A stretch of 64,000 nt of DNA, taken from assembly GCF_000786205.1 (NCBI RefSeq), contig NZ_JROH01000001.1:62001-126000 (forward strand), given 5' to 3'. A program made the translations under genes and the position numbers. The notes under the pieces were generated by a model, which saw only the letters and a list, made by a program, of their open reading frames with translations, was not told where the DNA came from and did not search any database. The number at the start of each line of letters is the position of its first letter. Position 1 is the first letter of the stretch. Positions 9,419-18,869 of this stretch are shown piece by piece. This stretch comes from Sphingomonas sp. 37zxx. Lineage in GTDB: Bacteria > Pseudomonadota > Alphaproteobacteria > Sphingomonadales > Sphingomonadaceae.

Positions 9419-10300
9419 CTATCGCCGCCGCTCGGGCGTGAACGCCTTTGCCGGATCGAGCGCTTCGTCGAGCAGCCGCGCCAGTCGCAGCCCGGCGCGC
9501 TCGACCTGCAACCGCGCGGGGGCGATCGCCTGTTCGATCGCGGCGTTGGTCAGCGTCACCCGCCCCTGCGGCTTGGGGCCGCAAGGATCGCCGCCCAGCG
9601 CCAGCGCATAGGCGACGTCACGGCTGACGCCCCAGGCTTCGCGGCTCCAATCCTCGGTCGTGCCACCGGCGATGCTTGCGCGTTCCTGCGCCGAATAGAC
9701 CCGCTCGAGCGAGGGGGGCGTCGTCAACGCGCGCTCGGCGAGTTCGCCGTCCCACACCGAATGCAGGTTGAGCCGTTCGCTGACATAGTCGCCATAGCTC
9801 GATTTGACGTCGTTGCCGCCGCGATCGGCGCGGTCGCCGGCGTGCAGCGGCATATGCAAATCGCCGACGAAGTGGATGAGATAGGCGAGCGCGGCCACTT
9901 TCTCGCTGGCTGGGATCGTCGTGTTCTGCAGCAGCTTCACCTGGCGATCGATTTGCGCCGACACGCAATTGCCGTTGGCGCAGGCGCTGCCCAGGTCGAA
10001 GGGCTTGCAGATATCGACATTCTGATAGTGCCAGGGGCCGGTGTAGCTGAACCGATCGCCCATCGCGCGGATGCAATCGGGCCAGACGCTGGCATCCTCG
10101 GGAGTCGCGGCGCGGCAGCTGGGGGTCTGCAACAGCGCGGTTTGCCGTAGCATCGCCGCTACTCGGGCGCGGGTCGCGGGGGTCGCGTTGGCAAGCGCAA
10201 TCCGCGCGACCGCGCCGTGCGCGTAGCGGCCATAGGCCTGCGCCGGCGTGTGGAAGCCAAGCGCGAACAGCGCGGCGATCAGGGCGAGGGTGCGGAGCAT
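9419..10300 (-). CDS. Exported S1/P1-type nuclease
   Basis: 293 residues with a signal peptide ending near HTPAQA (residue 22). The trinuclear zinc ligands of the S1/P1 family are visible: mature H6 (AYGRYAH), an Asp in VWPDCIRAMGD, His in GPWHYQNVD, YLIHFVGDLHMPLHAGD (His, Asp, His), and LNLHSVWDGEL (His, Asp). Such enzymes cut single-stranded DNA and RNA and can remove 3'-phosphates, so a periplasmic nutrient-scavenging role is likely. The residue after the predicted cleavage is Tyr, where the family normally has a zinc-binding Trp1. It converges on pal. Confidence 0.9.
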   Translation of the reverse strand: MLRTLALIAALFALGFHTPAQAYGRYAHGAVARIALANATPATRARVAAMLRQTALLQTPSCRAATPEDASVWPDCIRAMGDRFSYTGPWHYQNVDICKPFDLGSACANGNCVSAQIDRQVKLLQNTTIPASEKVAALAYLIHFVGDLHMPLHAGDRADRGGNDVKSSYGDYVSERLNLHSVWDGELAERALTTPPSLERVYSAQERASIAGGTTEDWSREAWGVSRDVAYALALGGDPCGPKPQGRVTLTNAAIEQAIAPARLQVERAGLRLARLLDEALDPAKAFTPERRR

Positions 10301-10371
10301 GCCCCTGCGCTAGCTGCCGAATGTGACGAAGGGAATACCCGCCTCGTGCGGTTGCGCGCGCGAGGGCAGCC

Positions 10372-11367
10372 TTATTCGTCGCCGTAAATCGCGACGCTGC
10401 GCTTGCCCGCCGCGCTTGCCATGCCGCGATACATGCCCGGGGTGTTGAAGCTATATGCCATTTCACCGCTCGGCCCGGTGACGATCACCCCGCCGGTGCC
10501 GCCCAGCGCCAGCGTTTCGGCCATCACCACGTCGGCGGCGGCCTTCAGCGTCTCGCCCTTGAAGCGCACCCGCGCGCAGATTTCATGCGCCACGCCTTCT
10601 CGGATGAAGAATTCGCCCGCGCCGGTGGCGGAGATCGCGCAGGCGCGATCGTCGGCATAAGTGCCAGCCCCGATCAGCGGTGAATCGCCGATCCGGCCCC
10701 AGCGCTTGCCGGTGACGCCGCCGGTCGAGGTGGCGGCGGCGACATGCCCCTTGGCATCGCGCGCGACCGCGCCGACCGTCCCGTATTTCATGTCGATGTC
10801 GTAGGCGCTGGCACCCTGTGACTTGAGCTCGTCGAGCTGGCGGCGGCGCTCGTCGGTGGCGAACCATTCGGGGCCGGCCTGTTCGAGGTTCTGCTCGCGC
10901 GAAAAGCGGTTCGCGCCTTCGCCCGCGAGCATCACGTGCGGGCTGTTTTCCATTACCGCGCGGGCGAGGCCGATCGGGTTCTTGGTCGCGTTGATCCCGG
11001 CGACCGCACCCGCCTTGCGCGTGGTGCCCTCCATGATCGCGGCGTCGAGTTCGTTGGTGCCTTCATAGGTGAACACCGCGCCGCGCCCGGCGTTGAAGCT
11101 GGGATCATCCTCGAGCACGCGCACCGCCGCCTCGACCGCGTCGAGCGCGCTGCCGCCCGCCGCCAGCACCTTGGTCCCGGCATCGAGCGCGGCGTTCAGC
11201 CCGGCGCGCGCGGCGGCTTCGCGATCGGGGGTCATCCGCGCCCGTTCGATCACGCCAGCGCCGCCATGGATGACCAGGGTCCAGCCGGGATTGTCTTGCG
11301 CGGCGGCGGGGGTGGCGGTCATGGTCAGGGCTCCGATAGTAGCGATGATGGTGCGTGCGAAGGGCAT
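10372..11367 (-). CDS. iaaA: Isoaspartyl peptidase / L-asparaginase, exported
   Basis: 331-residue Ntn-hydrolase precursor. After a signal peptide (ending ATPAAAQ) comes LVIHGGAGVI, then GRGAVFTYEG, and the autocleavage site KYGTVGAVARD with the nucleophilic Thr197, followed by STGGVTGKRWGRIGDSPLIGAGTYAD. The precursor splits before this Thr into alpha and beta chains. It hydrolyses beta-aspartyl dipeptides and asparagine; the signal peptide places it in the periplasm. The start at 11367 is preceded by AGAAGGA. It follows the nucleoside transporter gene after a REP hairpin and may be cotranscribed with it. Confidence 0.92.
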   Translation of the reverse strand: MPFARTIIATIGALTMTATPAAAQDNPGWTLVIHGGAGVIERARMTPDREAAARAGLNAALDAGTKVLAAGGSALDAVEAAVRVLEDDPSFNAGRGAVFTYEGTNELDAAIMEGTTRKAGAVAGINATKNPIGLARAVMENSPHVMLAGEGANRFSREQNLEQAGPEWFATDERRRQLDELKSQGASAYDIDMKYGTVGAVARDAKGHVAAATSTGGVTGKRWGRIGDSPLIGAGTYADDRACAISATGAGEFFIREGVAHEICARVRFKGETLKAAADVVMAETLALGGTGGVIVTGPSGEMAYSFNTPGMYRGMASAAGKRSVAIYGDE

Positions 11368-11383
11368 GGGTGTTCCTTCTGCT

Positions 11384-11405
11384 CCCCTCCCGCTTGCGGG
11401 AGGGG
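11384..11405. repeat. REP-like hairpin between transporter and asparaginase genes
   Basis: Arms CCCCTCCCGC (11384-11393) and GCGGGAGGGG (11396-11405) with a TT loop. A member of the same palindrome family as at 5882-5905 and 9273-9296. It lies inside the 41-base gap of a probable two-gene minus-strand operon, close to the ribosome-binding site of the downstream gene. Confidence 0.8.
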
Positions 11406-11408
11406 GAT

Positions 11409-12674
11409 TTATGGTAGGATCAGCCCTGCCAGCGCCGCCGACATCAGGTTCGCCAAACTGCCCGCGAGCAGTGCGCGGATGCCTAGCCGTGCGATCACCG
11501 GGCGCTGGTTGGGGGCAAGGCTGCCCGTCGCTGCCATCTGAATCGCGATCGAGCTGAAATTGGCGAAGCCGCATAGCGCGAAGGTGACGATCGCGGTGGT
11601 GCGCGTACTCAATTCGCCGCCCATCCGGCCGAGATCGATGAACGCGACGAATTCGTTGAGCACCAGCTTGGTGCCGAACAACCCGCCCGCGCGGCCCGCT
11701 TCGTCCCAGGGGATGTTGAGCAGGAACATGATCGGTTTGAAGAAGCTGCCGATCACCGCCTGGAAGCTGAGCGCGGGATAGCCGAACCAGCCGCCGACCG
11801 CACCGAGCAAGCCATTGGCCATCGCCACCAGCGCGACGAACGCCAGCACCATCGCGCCGACCGCGACCGCGATCTTGACGCCGATCTGCGCCCCCATCGC
11901 CGCTGCCATGATGACATTGGCGGCGCGTTCGTCCTCCTCGACCTTTTCGCCGACCGCGACCACCGCGTCGTCGGGCTCACCCGCCAGCGGCAATTCGGGC
12001 TCGACCGGATCGTCGGGCATGATGATCTTGGCCATCAGCAGGCCGCCAGGCGCTGCCATGAAGCTGGCGGCGAGCAGATAGGGCAATGCCGCCGGCCCGA
12101 GGAACGAGGCATAGGCGGCAAGGATCGTCCCCGCGACGCCCGCCATGCCGACCGACATCACCGCGAACAACTGGCTGGGGGTGAGCGCGGCCAGATAGGG
12201 CTTGATGACCAGCGGCGATTCGCTCTGGCCGACGAAGATGTTCGCCGCCGAACATAGCGATTCGACCTTCGACACGCCGGTCACCTTCTCGATCGCGCCG
12301 CCGACATAGCGGATCACGAACTGCATGATGCGCAGGTGATACAGCACCGAGACGAGGCTGGCGAAGAAGATGATCACCGGCAGCGCCGAGATCGCAAAGC
12401 TCGCGCCGCCCATGTCGGGGCGCGCCAGCGGGCCGAAGATGAAATCGGTGCCCGCCTGGGCATAGCCGAGCAAGGCGGTGACGCCCGCCGCCATCGTACC
12501 GATCATCGCGCGCCCGGCGGGGACATAGAGCACGAGAAAGGCGATCCCCGCCTGCAACGCAAACGCCGCCCCCACCACGCGAAGCCGGATCGCGCGGCGA
12601 TTGGTCGACAGCAGGACGGCGAGCCCCAGAATGACCGCGATACCGGCCAGGCCGATCAGAAACCGTGTGAACAA
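11409..12674 (-). CDS. Concentrative nucleoside transporter (CNT/NupC family)
   Basis: About 421 residues of mostly hydrophobic sequence. The CNT hallmarks are visible: a Na+_nucleos domain with GQSESPLVIKPYL, the gate domain around GMAGVAGTILAAY, and the C-terminal NEFVAF and ALCGFANFSSIAIQ motifs. The protein should import nucleosides with H+ or Na+. I prefer the TTG at 12674, which has GGAAG ten bases upstream and gives the usual N-terminus (LFTRFLIGLAG). A longer frame to 12737 adds an Arg-rich stretch not expected in the family. Confidence 0.9.
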   Translation of the reverse strand: MFTRFLIGLAGIAVILGLAVLLSTNRRAIRLRVVGAAFALQAGIAFLVLYVPAGRAMIGTMAAGVTALLGYAQAGTDFIFGPLARPDMGGASFAISALPVIIFFASLVSVLYHLRIMQFVIRYVGGAIEKVTGVSKVESLCSAANIFVGQSESPLVIKPYLAALTPSQLFAVMSVGMAGVAGTILAAYASFLGPAALPYLLAASFMAAPGGLLMAKIIMPDDPVEPELPLAGEPDDAVVAVGEKVEEDERAANVIMAAAMGAQIGVKIAVAVGAMVLAFVALVAMANGLLGAVGGWFGYPALSFQAVIGSFFKPIMFLLNIPWDEAGRAGGLFGTKLVLNEFVAFIDLGRMGGELSTRTTAIVTFALCGFANFSSIAIQMAATGSLAPNQRPVIARLGIRALLAGSLANLMSAALAGLILP

Positions 12675-12831
12675 AACCCTGTCGCTTCCCCAAGCGCGCC
12701 GCGCGAAGCGGCGAAGGTGAAAGGTCGCAGGTGGCACAGGACGCCGGGGGATGGAAGCGCGATGTGAGGATCGCCCGGCCGCGCGCCGGGAGAGGATTTG
12801 CTTGCCCCGCCTTTTCCTCTACGTCGCGGTG

Positions 12832-13500
12832 ATGCACCCGACCCAACCCGCGATCCCGCGTTCGCTGTTCCTGTTTTCGATCTTTTACGGCGGCATGGTC
12901 TGCATCGCGGGCGTACTGGGCAACAAACAGGTGGCGCTGGGGCCGCTGGCGGTCGAGGCGGGGATTTTCGCGTTTCTGCTGCTGGTCGTCGTATCGAGCG
13001 CGATCGCCGAGCTGCACGGCGCGACGATCGCCAAGCATTTGGTGTGGTTCGGGTTTATCCCGCTGATCTTTTCGATCTTGCTGGTGCTGCTGGTGCTGCA
13101 GGTGCCCGCCTCGGCGAGCATGGAGCCCGAGCGGCTGGCGGCGTTCGAGCTGATGATGCGCGCGACCTGGCGGATCTGGATCGCCGGGATCATTGCTTAT
13201 GGCGTGTCGCAGACGCTGAACGTCACCTTGTTCGATGCGATGCGGCGCGGGCCGAAAACAGCGGGCTGGGGTGGATTGTTGTGGCTTCGCGCAGCGGCAG
13301 CGAGCGTGCTGTCGCAGATCGTCGATACGCTGATCTTCATCTCGGTCGCCTTTTATGGCCTGTTCCCGATCGGCGAATTGCTGGTGGGGCAATTGCTGAC
13401 CAAGGTGGTGCTGTCGATCGTGATGGTGCCGCCGCTGATCTATCTGTTTGTCGGGCTGGGGCGGCGGCTGGATGCGACGCGGGCGGCAGCCACCGCCTGA
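12832..13500 (+). CDS. yhhQ: Queuosine precursor transporter (YhhQ/DUF165 family)
   Basis: 222 residues with six or more membrane spans. Family signs are LFLFSIFYGGMVCIAGVLGNKQ at the start, then WRIWIAGIIAYGVSQTLNV and SQIVDTLIFISVAFYG. YhhQ imports 7-deazaguanine precursors of tRNA queuosine, such as preQ0 or preQ1. The ATG at 12832 is used; a frame reaching back to 12751 adds charged residues. It is divergent from the nucleoside transporter, and the two promoters share about 150 bases. Substrate is inferred from the family only. Confidence 0.85.
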   Translation: MHPTQPAIPRSLFLFSIFYGGMVCIAGVLGNKQVALGPLAVEAGIFAFLLLVVVSSAIAELHGATIAKHLVWFGFIPLIFSILLVLLVLQVPASASMEPERLAAFELMMRATWRIWIAGIIAYGVSQTLNVTLFDAMRRGPKTAGWGGLLWLRAAAASVLSQIVDTLIFISVAFYGLFPIGELLVGQLLTKVVLSIVMVPPLIYLFVGLGRRLDATRAAATA

Positions 13501-13559
13501 TCGCTTGGTGCTGACGAACGGGGTTGGGGAAAAGCGCGTGTCGGATTAAGGCGCATCGC

Positions 13560-14459
13560 ATGACCGACCACGCTCCAGACCCAGCAATGCTCGCCAAGGC
13601 CGAAACGCTCACCGAAGCCTTGCCCTATCTCCAGCGCTATGCCGGCGCGACTTTTGTCGTGAAATATGGCGGGCACGCGATGGGTGACCCCGAACTGGCG
13701 CGCGATTTCGCCGAGGATGTGGTGCTGCTCAAGGCGGTGGGGATCAACCCGATCGTCGTGCATGGCGGCGGGCCGCAGATCGGCGCGATGCTCAAGCGGT
13801 TGGGGGTCGAATCGCGCTTCGTCAACGGCCTGCGCGTCACCGACAAGGCAACCGCCGAGATCGCCGAAATGGTGCTGGCGGGCAGCATCAACAAGGAAAT
13901 CGTCGGCTGGATCGCCGCCGCCGGGGGACGCGCGGTCGGCATTTCGGGCAAGGACGCCGGGCTGGTGATCGCCGAAAAGGTCAAGCGCACCGAACCCGAT
14001 CGCAATTCGGGGATCGAGCGGCATGTCGACCTGGGTTTCGTCGGTGAACCGGTCGCGGTCGATCCTTCGATCCTGCAGATGCTGGCGGCGCAGAATGTGA
14101 TCCCGGTGATCGCGCCGGTGGCATTGGGTGCCGATGGCGAGACCTATAATATCAACGCCGACACGATGGCGGGCGCGATCGCGGGCGCGATGGGGGCCAA
14201 GCGGTTTTTCCTGCTGACCGATGTTGCCGGGGTGCTCGACAAGGATCGTAACCTGCTGACCGACCTCAACCCGCAGCAGATCGCCGATCTGACCGCCGAC
14301 GGGACGATTTCGGGCGGCATGATTCCCAAGGTCGAAACCTGCGTGAATGCGGTGGCGGCGGGCGTCGATGCGGCGGTGATCCTCGACGGGCGCGTGCCGC
14401 ATGCGATGCTGCTCGAAATCTTCACGCGCGGTGGCGCGGGCACGTTGGTGCGGCGTTAG
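13560..14459 (+). CDS. argB: Acetylglutamate kinase
   Basis: Phosphorylates N-acetylglutamate in the second step of arginine synthesis. 299 residues with [22 protein letters not shown] and the C-terminal [13 protein letters not shown] and [14 protein letters not shown] motifs of the amino-acid-kinase fold. The N-terminal helix ([16 protein letters not shown]) is of the type found in hexameric, arginine-inhibited enzymes, so feedback control is likely. The ATG at 13560 was chosen over an upstream in-frame start. No other arg gene is adjacent. Confidence 0.96.
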   Translation: MTDHAPDPAMLAKAETLTEALPYLQRYAGATFVVKYGGHAMGDPELARDFAEDVVLLKAVGINPIVVHGGGPQIGAMLKRLGVESRFVNGLRVTDKATAEIAEMVLAGSINKEIVGWIAAAGGRAVGISGKDAGLVIAEKVKRTEPDRNSGIERHVDLGFVGEPVAVDPSILQMLAAQNVIPVIAPVALGADGETYNINADTMAGAIAGAMGAKRFFLLTDVAGVLDKDRNLLTDLNPQQIADLTADGTISGGMIPKVETCVNAVAAGVDAAVILDGRVPHAMLLEIFTRGGAGTLVRR

Positions 14460-14558
14460 CGGCCAGCGCTGTTGCCGGGGGGCGGATTTCAGCGACACCT
14501 TGCCCCGCGCCGTCGAAACCCGATATGACGACCTACGTTGCACTGCGGAGAGCCAAGC

Positions 14559-14867
14559 TTGTTGATCCTGCTCGAAATCATCCAGATGCTGCTGACCATC
14601 GCGCGGTGGATCATCATCATCCACATCGTGCTGTCGCTGCTTATCGCGTTCAACGTCGTCAACACCGGCAGCGATTTCGTCCGGTCGGTCTGGAACGGGC
14701 TCGATGGGCTGACCGAGCCGGTGTATCGACCGATCCGGCGGGTATTGCCCGATTTCGGATCGCTCGACCTGTCGCCGATGGTGGTGCTGATCGGGCTCTC
14801 GATCATCGACATTATCGTCAACCGGCTTGCGCTCAACATCGCCACCGGCGGAGCCGCGCCACTGTAA
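14559..14867 (+). CDS. YggT family membrane protein
   Basis: About 102 residues with two hydrophobic segments (LLEIIQMLLTIARWIIIIHIVLS and the C-terminal MVVLIGLSIIDIIVNRL) joined by a conserved linker with LTEPVYRPIRRVLP, the YggT-family signature. The role is uncertain; family members have been linked to osmotic tolerance and cell division. The start is a TTG at 14559 with GGAG nine bases upstream. It lies between argB and folD on the same strand. Confidence 0.88.
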   Translation: MLILLEIIQMLLTIARWIIIIHIVLSLLIAFNVVNTGSDFVRSVWNGLDGLTEPVYRPIRRVLPDFGSLDLSPMVVLIGLSIIDIIVNRLALNIATGGAAPL

Positions 14868-14930
14868 TCGTTACAGGGCCGGTTCGCTGGCGCTGGCGGT
14901 GCGCGCGGCTTGGCTGTATGCCGCCGATCC

Positions 14931-15806
14931 ATGACCGCTATGATCATTGACGGCAAAGCCGCCGCCGCCGCCCTTCGCGCCCGTATCGGCGTCCTCGCCG
15001 AAGCCTTTGCCGCCGATGCGGGGCGAAAGCCCGGGCTGGCGGTGGTGCTGGTGGGGGAGGATCCCGCCTCCTCGGTCTATGTCCGCAACAAGGGCAAGGC
15101 GACGATCGGCGCCGGCATGGAAAGCTATGAGCATCGCCTGCCCGCCGACACGTCGCAGGCGGCGCTGATCGCGCTGGTCGATTCGCTGAACCATGACGAC
15201 AAGGTGGATGGCATCCTGGTGCAATTGCCCTTGCCCGATCATCTCGATTCGCAGGCGGTGCTGACCCGGATCGACCCCGACAAGGATGTCGACGGCTTCC
15301 ACCCGGTCAATGCCGGGCGGCTGGCAACCGGGCTGAACGGCTTTGTCCCCTGCACGCCCTATGGCTGCCTGTTGCTGCTGCGCGAGCAACTGGGGAATTT
15401 GTCGGGGCTGAACGCGGTGGTGATCGGTCGGTCGAATATCGTCGGCAAGCCGATGGCGGCGTTGCTGACCGCCGCCGATTGCACGGTGACGATCGCCCAT
15501 TCGCGGACCCGCAATCTGGCTGGACATCTGGCGCATGCCGATATTGTCGTGGCCGCGGTCGGACGCGCGAAATTCGTGAAGGGTGAATGGATCAAGCCGG
15601 GGGCGACGGTGATCGATGTCGGCATCAACCGCACCGAAGACGGTCTGGTCGGCGATGTCGATTTCGAGGGGGCGGCTTCGGTCGCCAGCGCGATCACCCC
15701 GGTGCCCGGCGGCGTCGGGCCGATGACGATCGCCTGCCTGCTTCGCAACACGCTGGTCGCGGCGCATCGTCGCGCAGGGATCGTGCTCGACGCCGAGGCG
15801 ATCTGA
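14931..15806 (+). CDS. folD: Bifunctional methylenetetrahydrofolate dehydrogenase / cyclohydrolase
   Basis: About 291 residues. FolD interconverts 5,10-methylene-, methenyl- and 10-formyl-tetrahydrofolate with NADP. Visible motifs are YVRNKGKA with the catalytic Lys (canonical YxxxK), VQLPLPDH, and the NADP-binding [14 protein letters not shown] followed by [10 protein letters not shown]. Start at the ATG 14931 (MTAMIIDG); a second ATG at 14940 is equally close to family N-termini. MarC starts one base after its stop, so the two are probably cotranscribed. Confidence 0.95.
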   Translation: MTAMIIDGKAAAAALRARIGVLAEAFAADAGRKPGLAVVLVGEDPASSVYVRNKGKATIGAGMESYEHRLPADTSQAALIALVDSLNHDDKVDGILVQLPLPDHLDSQAVLTRIDPDKDVDGFHPVNAGRLATGLNGFVPCTPYGCLLLLREQLGNLSGLNAVVIGRSNIVGKPMAALLTAADCTVTIAHSRTRNLAGHLAHADIVVAAVGRAKFVKGEWIKPGATVIDVGINRTEDGLVGDVDFEGAASVASAITPVPGGVGPMTIACLLRNTLVAAHRRAGIVLDAEAI

Positions 15807-15807
15807 C

Positions 15808-16428
15808 GTGCTCGAGCTGTTCGTTTCCTCGTTCATTACCTTTTTCGTGATCATCGATCCGCCGGGCTGCGCGCCGATCTATGCCGGGCTCACTTCGGGC
15901 GCGTCGCCGGCACAGCGGCGTTCGATGGCGGTGCGCGCGACGATGATCGCAGGCGGCATCCTGTTCGGCTTTGCGCTGTTCGGCGAAGATTTGCTGCGGG
16001 TGCTGCATATCAGCCTTGATGCGTTCAAGATCGCGGGCGGCATCATGCTGTTCCTGATCGCGCTCGAAATGGTGTTCGAAAAGCGCACTCAGCGCCGCGA
16101 GGACCGCGCGCAACAGATCATGGATACCCCCGAGGTCGACGACGTCGCCGCCTTCCCGATGGCGATGCCGATGATCGCCGGCCCTGGATCGATCGCTTCG
16201 GTGATGCTGATGATGAGCCAGAATAGCGGGCTGCCGGCGGCGCTGACGGTGCTGGGGGCGCTGTTGCTGGTACTGGTCGTGACGATGCTGGCGCTGATCG
16301 CCGCCGGGCCGATGATGCGGGTGATGGGGGTGAAGATCGAAGCGGTGATCACGCGGTTGCTGGGCGTGCTGCTGGCCGCGCTGGCGACGCAGTTCGTGCT
16401 CGATGGGCTGGCGGCGACGGTATTGTAG
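15808..16428 (+). CDS. MarC family integral membrane protein
   Basis: 206 residues with six predicted spans. The MarC/UPF0056 signatures FVSSFITFFVIIDPPGCAPIY and AFPMAMPMIAGPGSIASVML are present. The family was once tied to multiple antibiotic resistance, which has not held up, and the transported substrate is unknown. The GTG start at 15808 comes right after the folD stop codon. It converges on the GT-C-like gene, with a hairpin between them. Confidence 0.88.
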   Translation: MLELFVSSFITFFVIIDPPGCAPIYAGLTSGASPAQRRSMAVRATMIAGGILFGFALFGEDLLRVLHISLDAFKIAGGIMLFLIALEMVFEKRTQRREDRAQQIMDTPEVDDVAAFPMAMPMIAGPGSIASVMLMMSQNSGLPAALTVLGALLLVLVVTMLALIAAGPMMRVMGVKIEAVITRLLGVLLAALATQFVLDGLAATVL

Positions 16429-16430
16429 CG

Positions 16431-16469
16431 AACCGTTCGTTTTTCGACTTCGCTCGAAACGAACGGCAG
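16431..16469. terminator. Inverted repeat between convergent genes (candidate bidirectional terminator)
   Basis: Left arm CCGTTCGTTTTTCGA (16433-16447) and right arm TCGAAACGAACGG (16455-16467) pair with two extra T in the left arm and a short CTTCGC loop. It lies in the 50 bases between the ends of marC and the GT-C-like gene. The core resembles a sphingomonad intergenic repeat that I recall from other genomes. Confidence 0.6.
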
Positions 16470-16478
16470 CGGTTCAGG

Positions 16479-18254
16479 CTATCGTATCCGCCACAGGCGA
16501 TAGGGCGAATTGCGCGGCAGCGGCACGCTCTCGAGGAATGCCGGCACCTGGCCGCGCACGATCTGGGCATAGAAGCCCTTCGGCGACCGCGCGCGATAAT
16601 TGGTCGTTTCGGCCATGTTGGGACAGATCAGCAGATAGGTCGCGCCATGCGATCGGGCGATCTGCCGGAACTGCGCCGCCGATCCCTGAAAGGCGTGGTG
16701 GACATCGAGGATCGCGTCGCCATTGCGATGATATGGCCCGGTGATGCCGCTGTGCCGCGTGCCGACGATCAGGCGCGGGGCGAGATCGACATGGGTGAAG
16801 AAGGTTGCCGGCGGCACCCGGTTGAGCGTGGCCAGCGCCGGCAGGCTGGTGCAGCGAGCGCCGGCGCGGTTGATCATCTTGGCCCGTGCATCGGGCCGAT
16901 CGACCGGCATCCAGCGCACGACCAGCCCTGAAAACAGACCCGATACCAGCAGGAAGGCGGCAGCGGTGCCGAGCACGCGCACCAGCACCGATCGGCGCGA
17001 CAACAGCCAGGGGAAGAGCAGCCAGCCCAAGGCGGTCGCGCCGGGCACCGCCAGCAACTGCGCCGCCGGGGCCGCGCGGACCTGCCACAACAGCATCGCC
17101 CCGGCAAAGGCGGTGAACAGCGCCACCGCCACCCAGCCGACGAAGCGTTCGCTGCCGCGCGCGCGCCAGCTGGCGATGATCGCGCCGATCAGGCCGATGA
17201 CCGGCATCACCGCGATCGGAAAGGCGGTGTCGAACGGGTGGCGGTAGATCGGCTTGGCCTCGCGCACATTGCTCAGCCAGGTGCGGGCGAGTTCCTCCGA
17301 AACCCCCTCCGGGCGGCCCAGGCATTGCGGGAACAACAGCGCGAAGCCGCCGACGATTACCCCGCCTGCGACCACCGACGCGATCAGCCGCGCGGCGCGG
17401 TTCACAGGGTTCGCCGCCGCCAGCGCGAGCAGCAGCGCACCCGCCACGACCATCACCGACAGCCACACCGGCGTCAGCGCATCACATCGCATCGCGTAGT
17501 TGGCGGTCGAGGCAAAGGCGGCAAAGCCGATCGCGCAGCCGCCGCCCAGCGTTACGGCATAGGCCGCCATCCGCCGGGCTTCGCCCCGATCCCACACCCA
17601 TCGCAGCGCGATTACCGCGCCCGCGCTGGCGCAATAGGGCAGCATCTCGAGCCCGATGCTGAGCGAAAACGCACTCGCAAGGCCCACCACCGCGCCGCCG
17701 CGCGCGCGGCGCGGATCGGCGAGGCCGGCCACTGTCACCGCCAAAGCCGCCAATTGCCAGCCATGATGATCGATCCGCAGCGGCCAGAACATGCGCATGG
17801 TCACCCCGCAGCCCAGCAGGAACACGATCGCCAGCGGCCAGGCGAGCGGCGCGATCAGCCGCCGTGCCACCAGCGCGATCCCAGCCATCGTGATCGACAG
17901 CGGCAGCAACGGCGCAAAGCCCACCGCCAGCCGCTCGGCCCAGGCGGGGGTGGTGAACCAGCCGAAGAACCAGATTAGTGCAGCGATCGGCAAGTCGACG
18001 ATCCGCGACCAGTGGATGTCGATGCCGCGCGGCGGGTCCATCCGATATTGGCGCAGATCATACCAGCCCTGGCCGTCCATCCATGCGCGCACTTGCGCCA
18101 GCCGCAGATTATCGTCGGTGTCGGCCAGCGCCAGCCAATGGATCGGACCCCAGCGTTGCTGGATAAAGAAGACAACCACCGCGACCCATGCCAGCAGCGT
18201 CCAGCGCAGCCAGTGGCGGTCGAGGTCGCGGGCAAGGTCGAAGCCCTTTGGCAT
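16479..18254 (-). CDS. GT-C-like polytopic membrane protein (putative lipid-linked sugar transferase)
   Basis: 591 residues, with about eleven hydrophobic segments followed by a soluble C-terminal part. The first periplasmic loop has LALADTDDNLRLAQVRAWM, then DPPRGIDIHWSRIVD. An acidic DTD next to the first span and a following basic/aromatic loop resemble STT3/PglB-type GT-C enzymes, which use polyprenyl-phosphate sugar donors. Similar sphingomonad proteins are, from memory, sometimes labelled AcrB/AcrD/AcrF, which the topology does not support. Start ATG at 18254; the longer upstream frame crosses an intergenic repeat. Neighbours gtrA and gtrB support a glycosylation role. Confidence 0.65.
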   Translation of the reverse strand: MPKGFDLARDLDRHWLRWTLLAWVAVVVFFIQQRWGPIHWLALADTDDNLRLAQVRAWMDGQGWYDLRQYRMDPPRGIDIHWSRIVDLPIAALIWFFGWFTTPAWAERLAVGFAPLLPLSITMAGIALVARRLIAPLAWPLAIVFLLGCGVTMRMFWPLRIDHHGWQLAALAVTVAGLADPRRARGGAVVGLASAFSLSIGLEMLPYCASAGAVIALRWVWDRGEARRMAAYAVTLGGGCAIGFAAFASTANYAMRCDALTPVWLSVMVVAGALLLALAAANPVNRAARLIASVVAGGVIVGGFALLFPQCLGRPEGVSEELARTWLSNVREAKPIYRHPFDTAFPIAVMPVIGLIGAIIASWRARGSERFVGWVAVALFTAFAGAMLLWQVRAAPAAQLLAVPGATALGWLLFPWLLSRRSVLVRVLGTAAAFLLVSGLFSGLVVRWMPVDRPDARAKMINRAGARCTSLPALATLNRVPPATFFTHVDLAPRLIVGTRHSGITGPYHRNGDAILDVHHAFQGSAAQFRQIARSHGATYLLICPNMAETTNYRARSPKGFYAQIVRGQVPAFLESVPLPRNSPYRLWRIR

Positions 18255-18321
18255 GATCAAATCGGCTTCCCTCAACGTAGCGACAAGACTAGGGCACATC
18301 CCTTCCCGATCGTCCTGCGCT

Positions 18322-18369
18322 TGTCGAAGCGCCGTCCTTTGCTTTGGGGTAAGGGACAGCGTTTCGACA
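18322..18369. repeat. Imperfect inverted repeat in a divergent promoter region
   Basis: Arms TGTCGAAGCGCCGTCC (18322-18337) and GGACAGCGTTTCGACA (18354-18369) match at 14 of 16 positions. It lies in the 176-base gap between the GT-C-like gene and gtrA, which are transcribed away from each other. The arm core resembles a dispersed sphingomonad repeat. A regulatory role is possible but not shown. Confidence 0.65.
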
Positions 18370-18430
18370 GGGTCGGCACGAGGGGAGACGGGCACTCCCT
18401 ATCTCAGCGGGCGCAAAGGGCAAGGATGGC

Positions 18431-18856
18431 GTGGCGGCGGTGATTCGACAGATACGGGCAATGCGCGGGCATCCTATGGTCGGCCAGCTGGTGCGCTTCC
18501 TGTTCGCAGGCGGCATCACCACCGCGTTGTACACCGCGGTCTATCTGCCGCTCGCCACCTGGGTGTTCGCGCGCGACCAGGCGGTGTTCGCGGTGCCGCC
18601 CGCCTTTCTGGTCGCGGTCACCGCAGGCTTTTGGCTGCACAGCCGCTGGAGTTTTCGCGGGCATGGTGAGCGCACCGGCGCGGGGCAGCAGGCCAAGTTC
18701 GTCGGGGTTCAGGCAAGCGGCCTGGCGATGCACGCTGCGATCACCTGGGTCGCGACCGATTTGCTCAACCAGCCTCCCTGGGTGCCATTGATCCCCGGCG
18801 TCATCCTGGTGCCGATCGTCACTTTCTTCCTCAACCGCCAATGGGTTTTTCGCTGA
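18431..18856 (+). CDS. gtrA: GtrA family protein (polyprenyl-linked sugar flippase)
   Basis: 141 residues with four membrane spans. The signature QLVRFLFAGGITTALYTAVYLPL and the conserved end VPIVTFFLNRQWVF mark the GtrA/DPMS family. In O-antigen glucosylation systems, GtrA flips undecaprenyl-phosphate sugar made by GtrB across the inner membrane for a GT-C transferase. The three partner types are all here: the GT-C-like gene at 16479-18254 and gtrB at 19686-20711. Confidence 0.88.
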   Translation: MAAVIRQIRAMRGHPMVGQLVRFLFAGGITTALYTAVYLPLATWVFARDQAVFAVPPAFLVAVTAGFWLHSRWSFRGHGERTGAGQQAKFVGVQASGLAMHAAITWVATDLLNQPPWVPLIPGVILVPIVTFFLNRQWVFR

Positions 18857-18869
18857 TGGGACATAGCTG

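Noticed and set aside
12674-12737. Longer N-terminus of the nucleoside transporter
   Set aside because: The added residues are Arg-rich and lack an RBS, while the TTG at 12674 has one and gives the family start.
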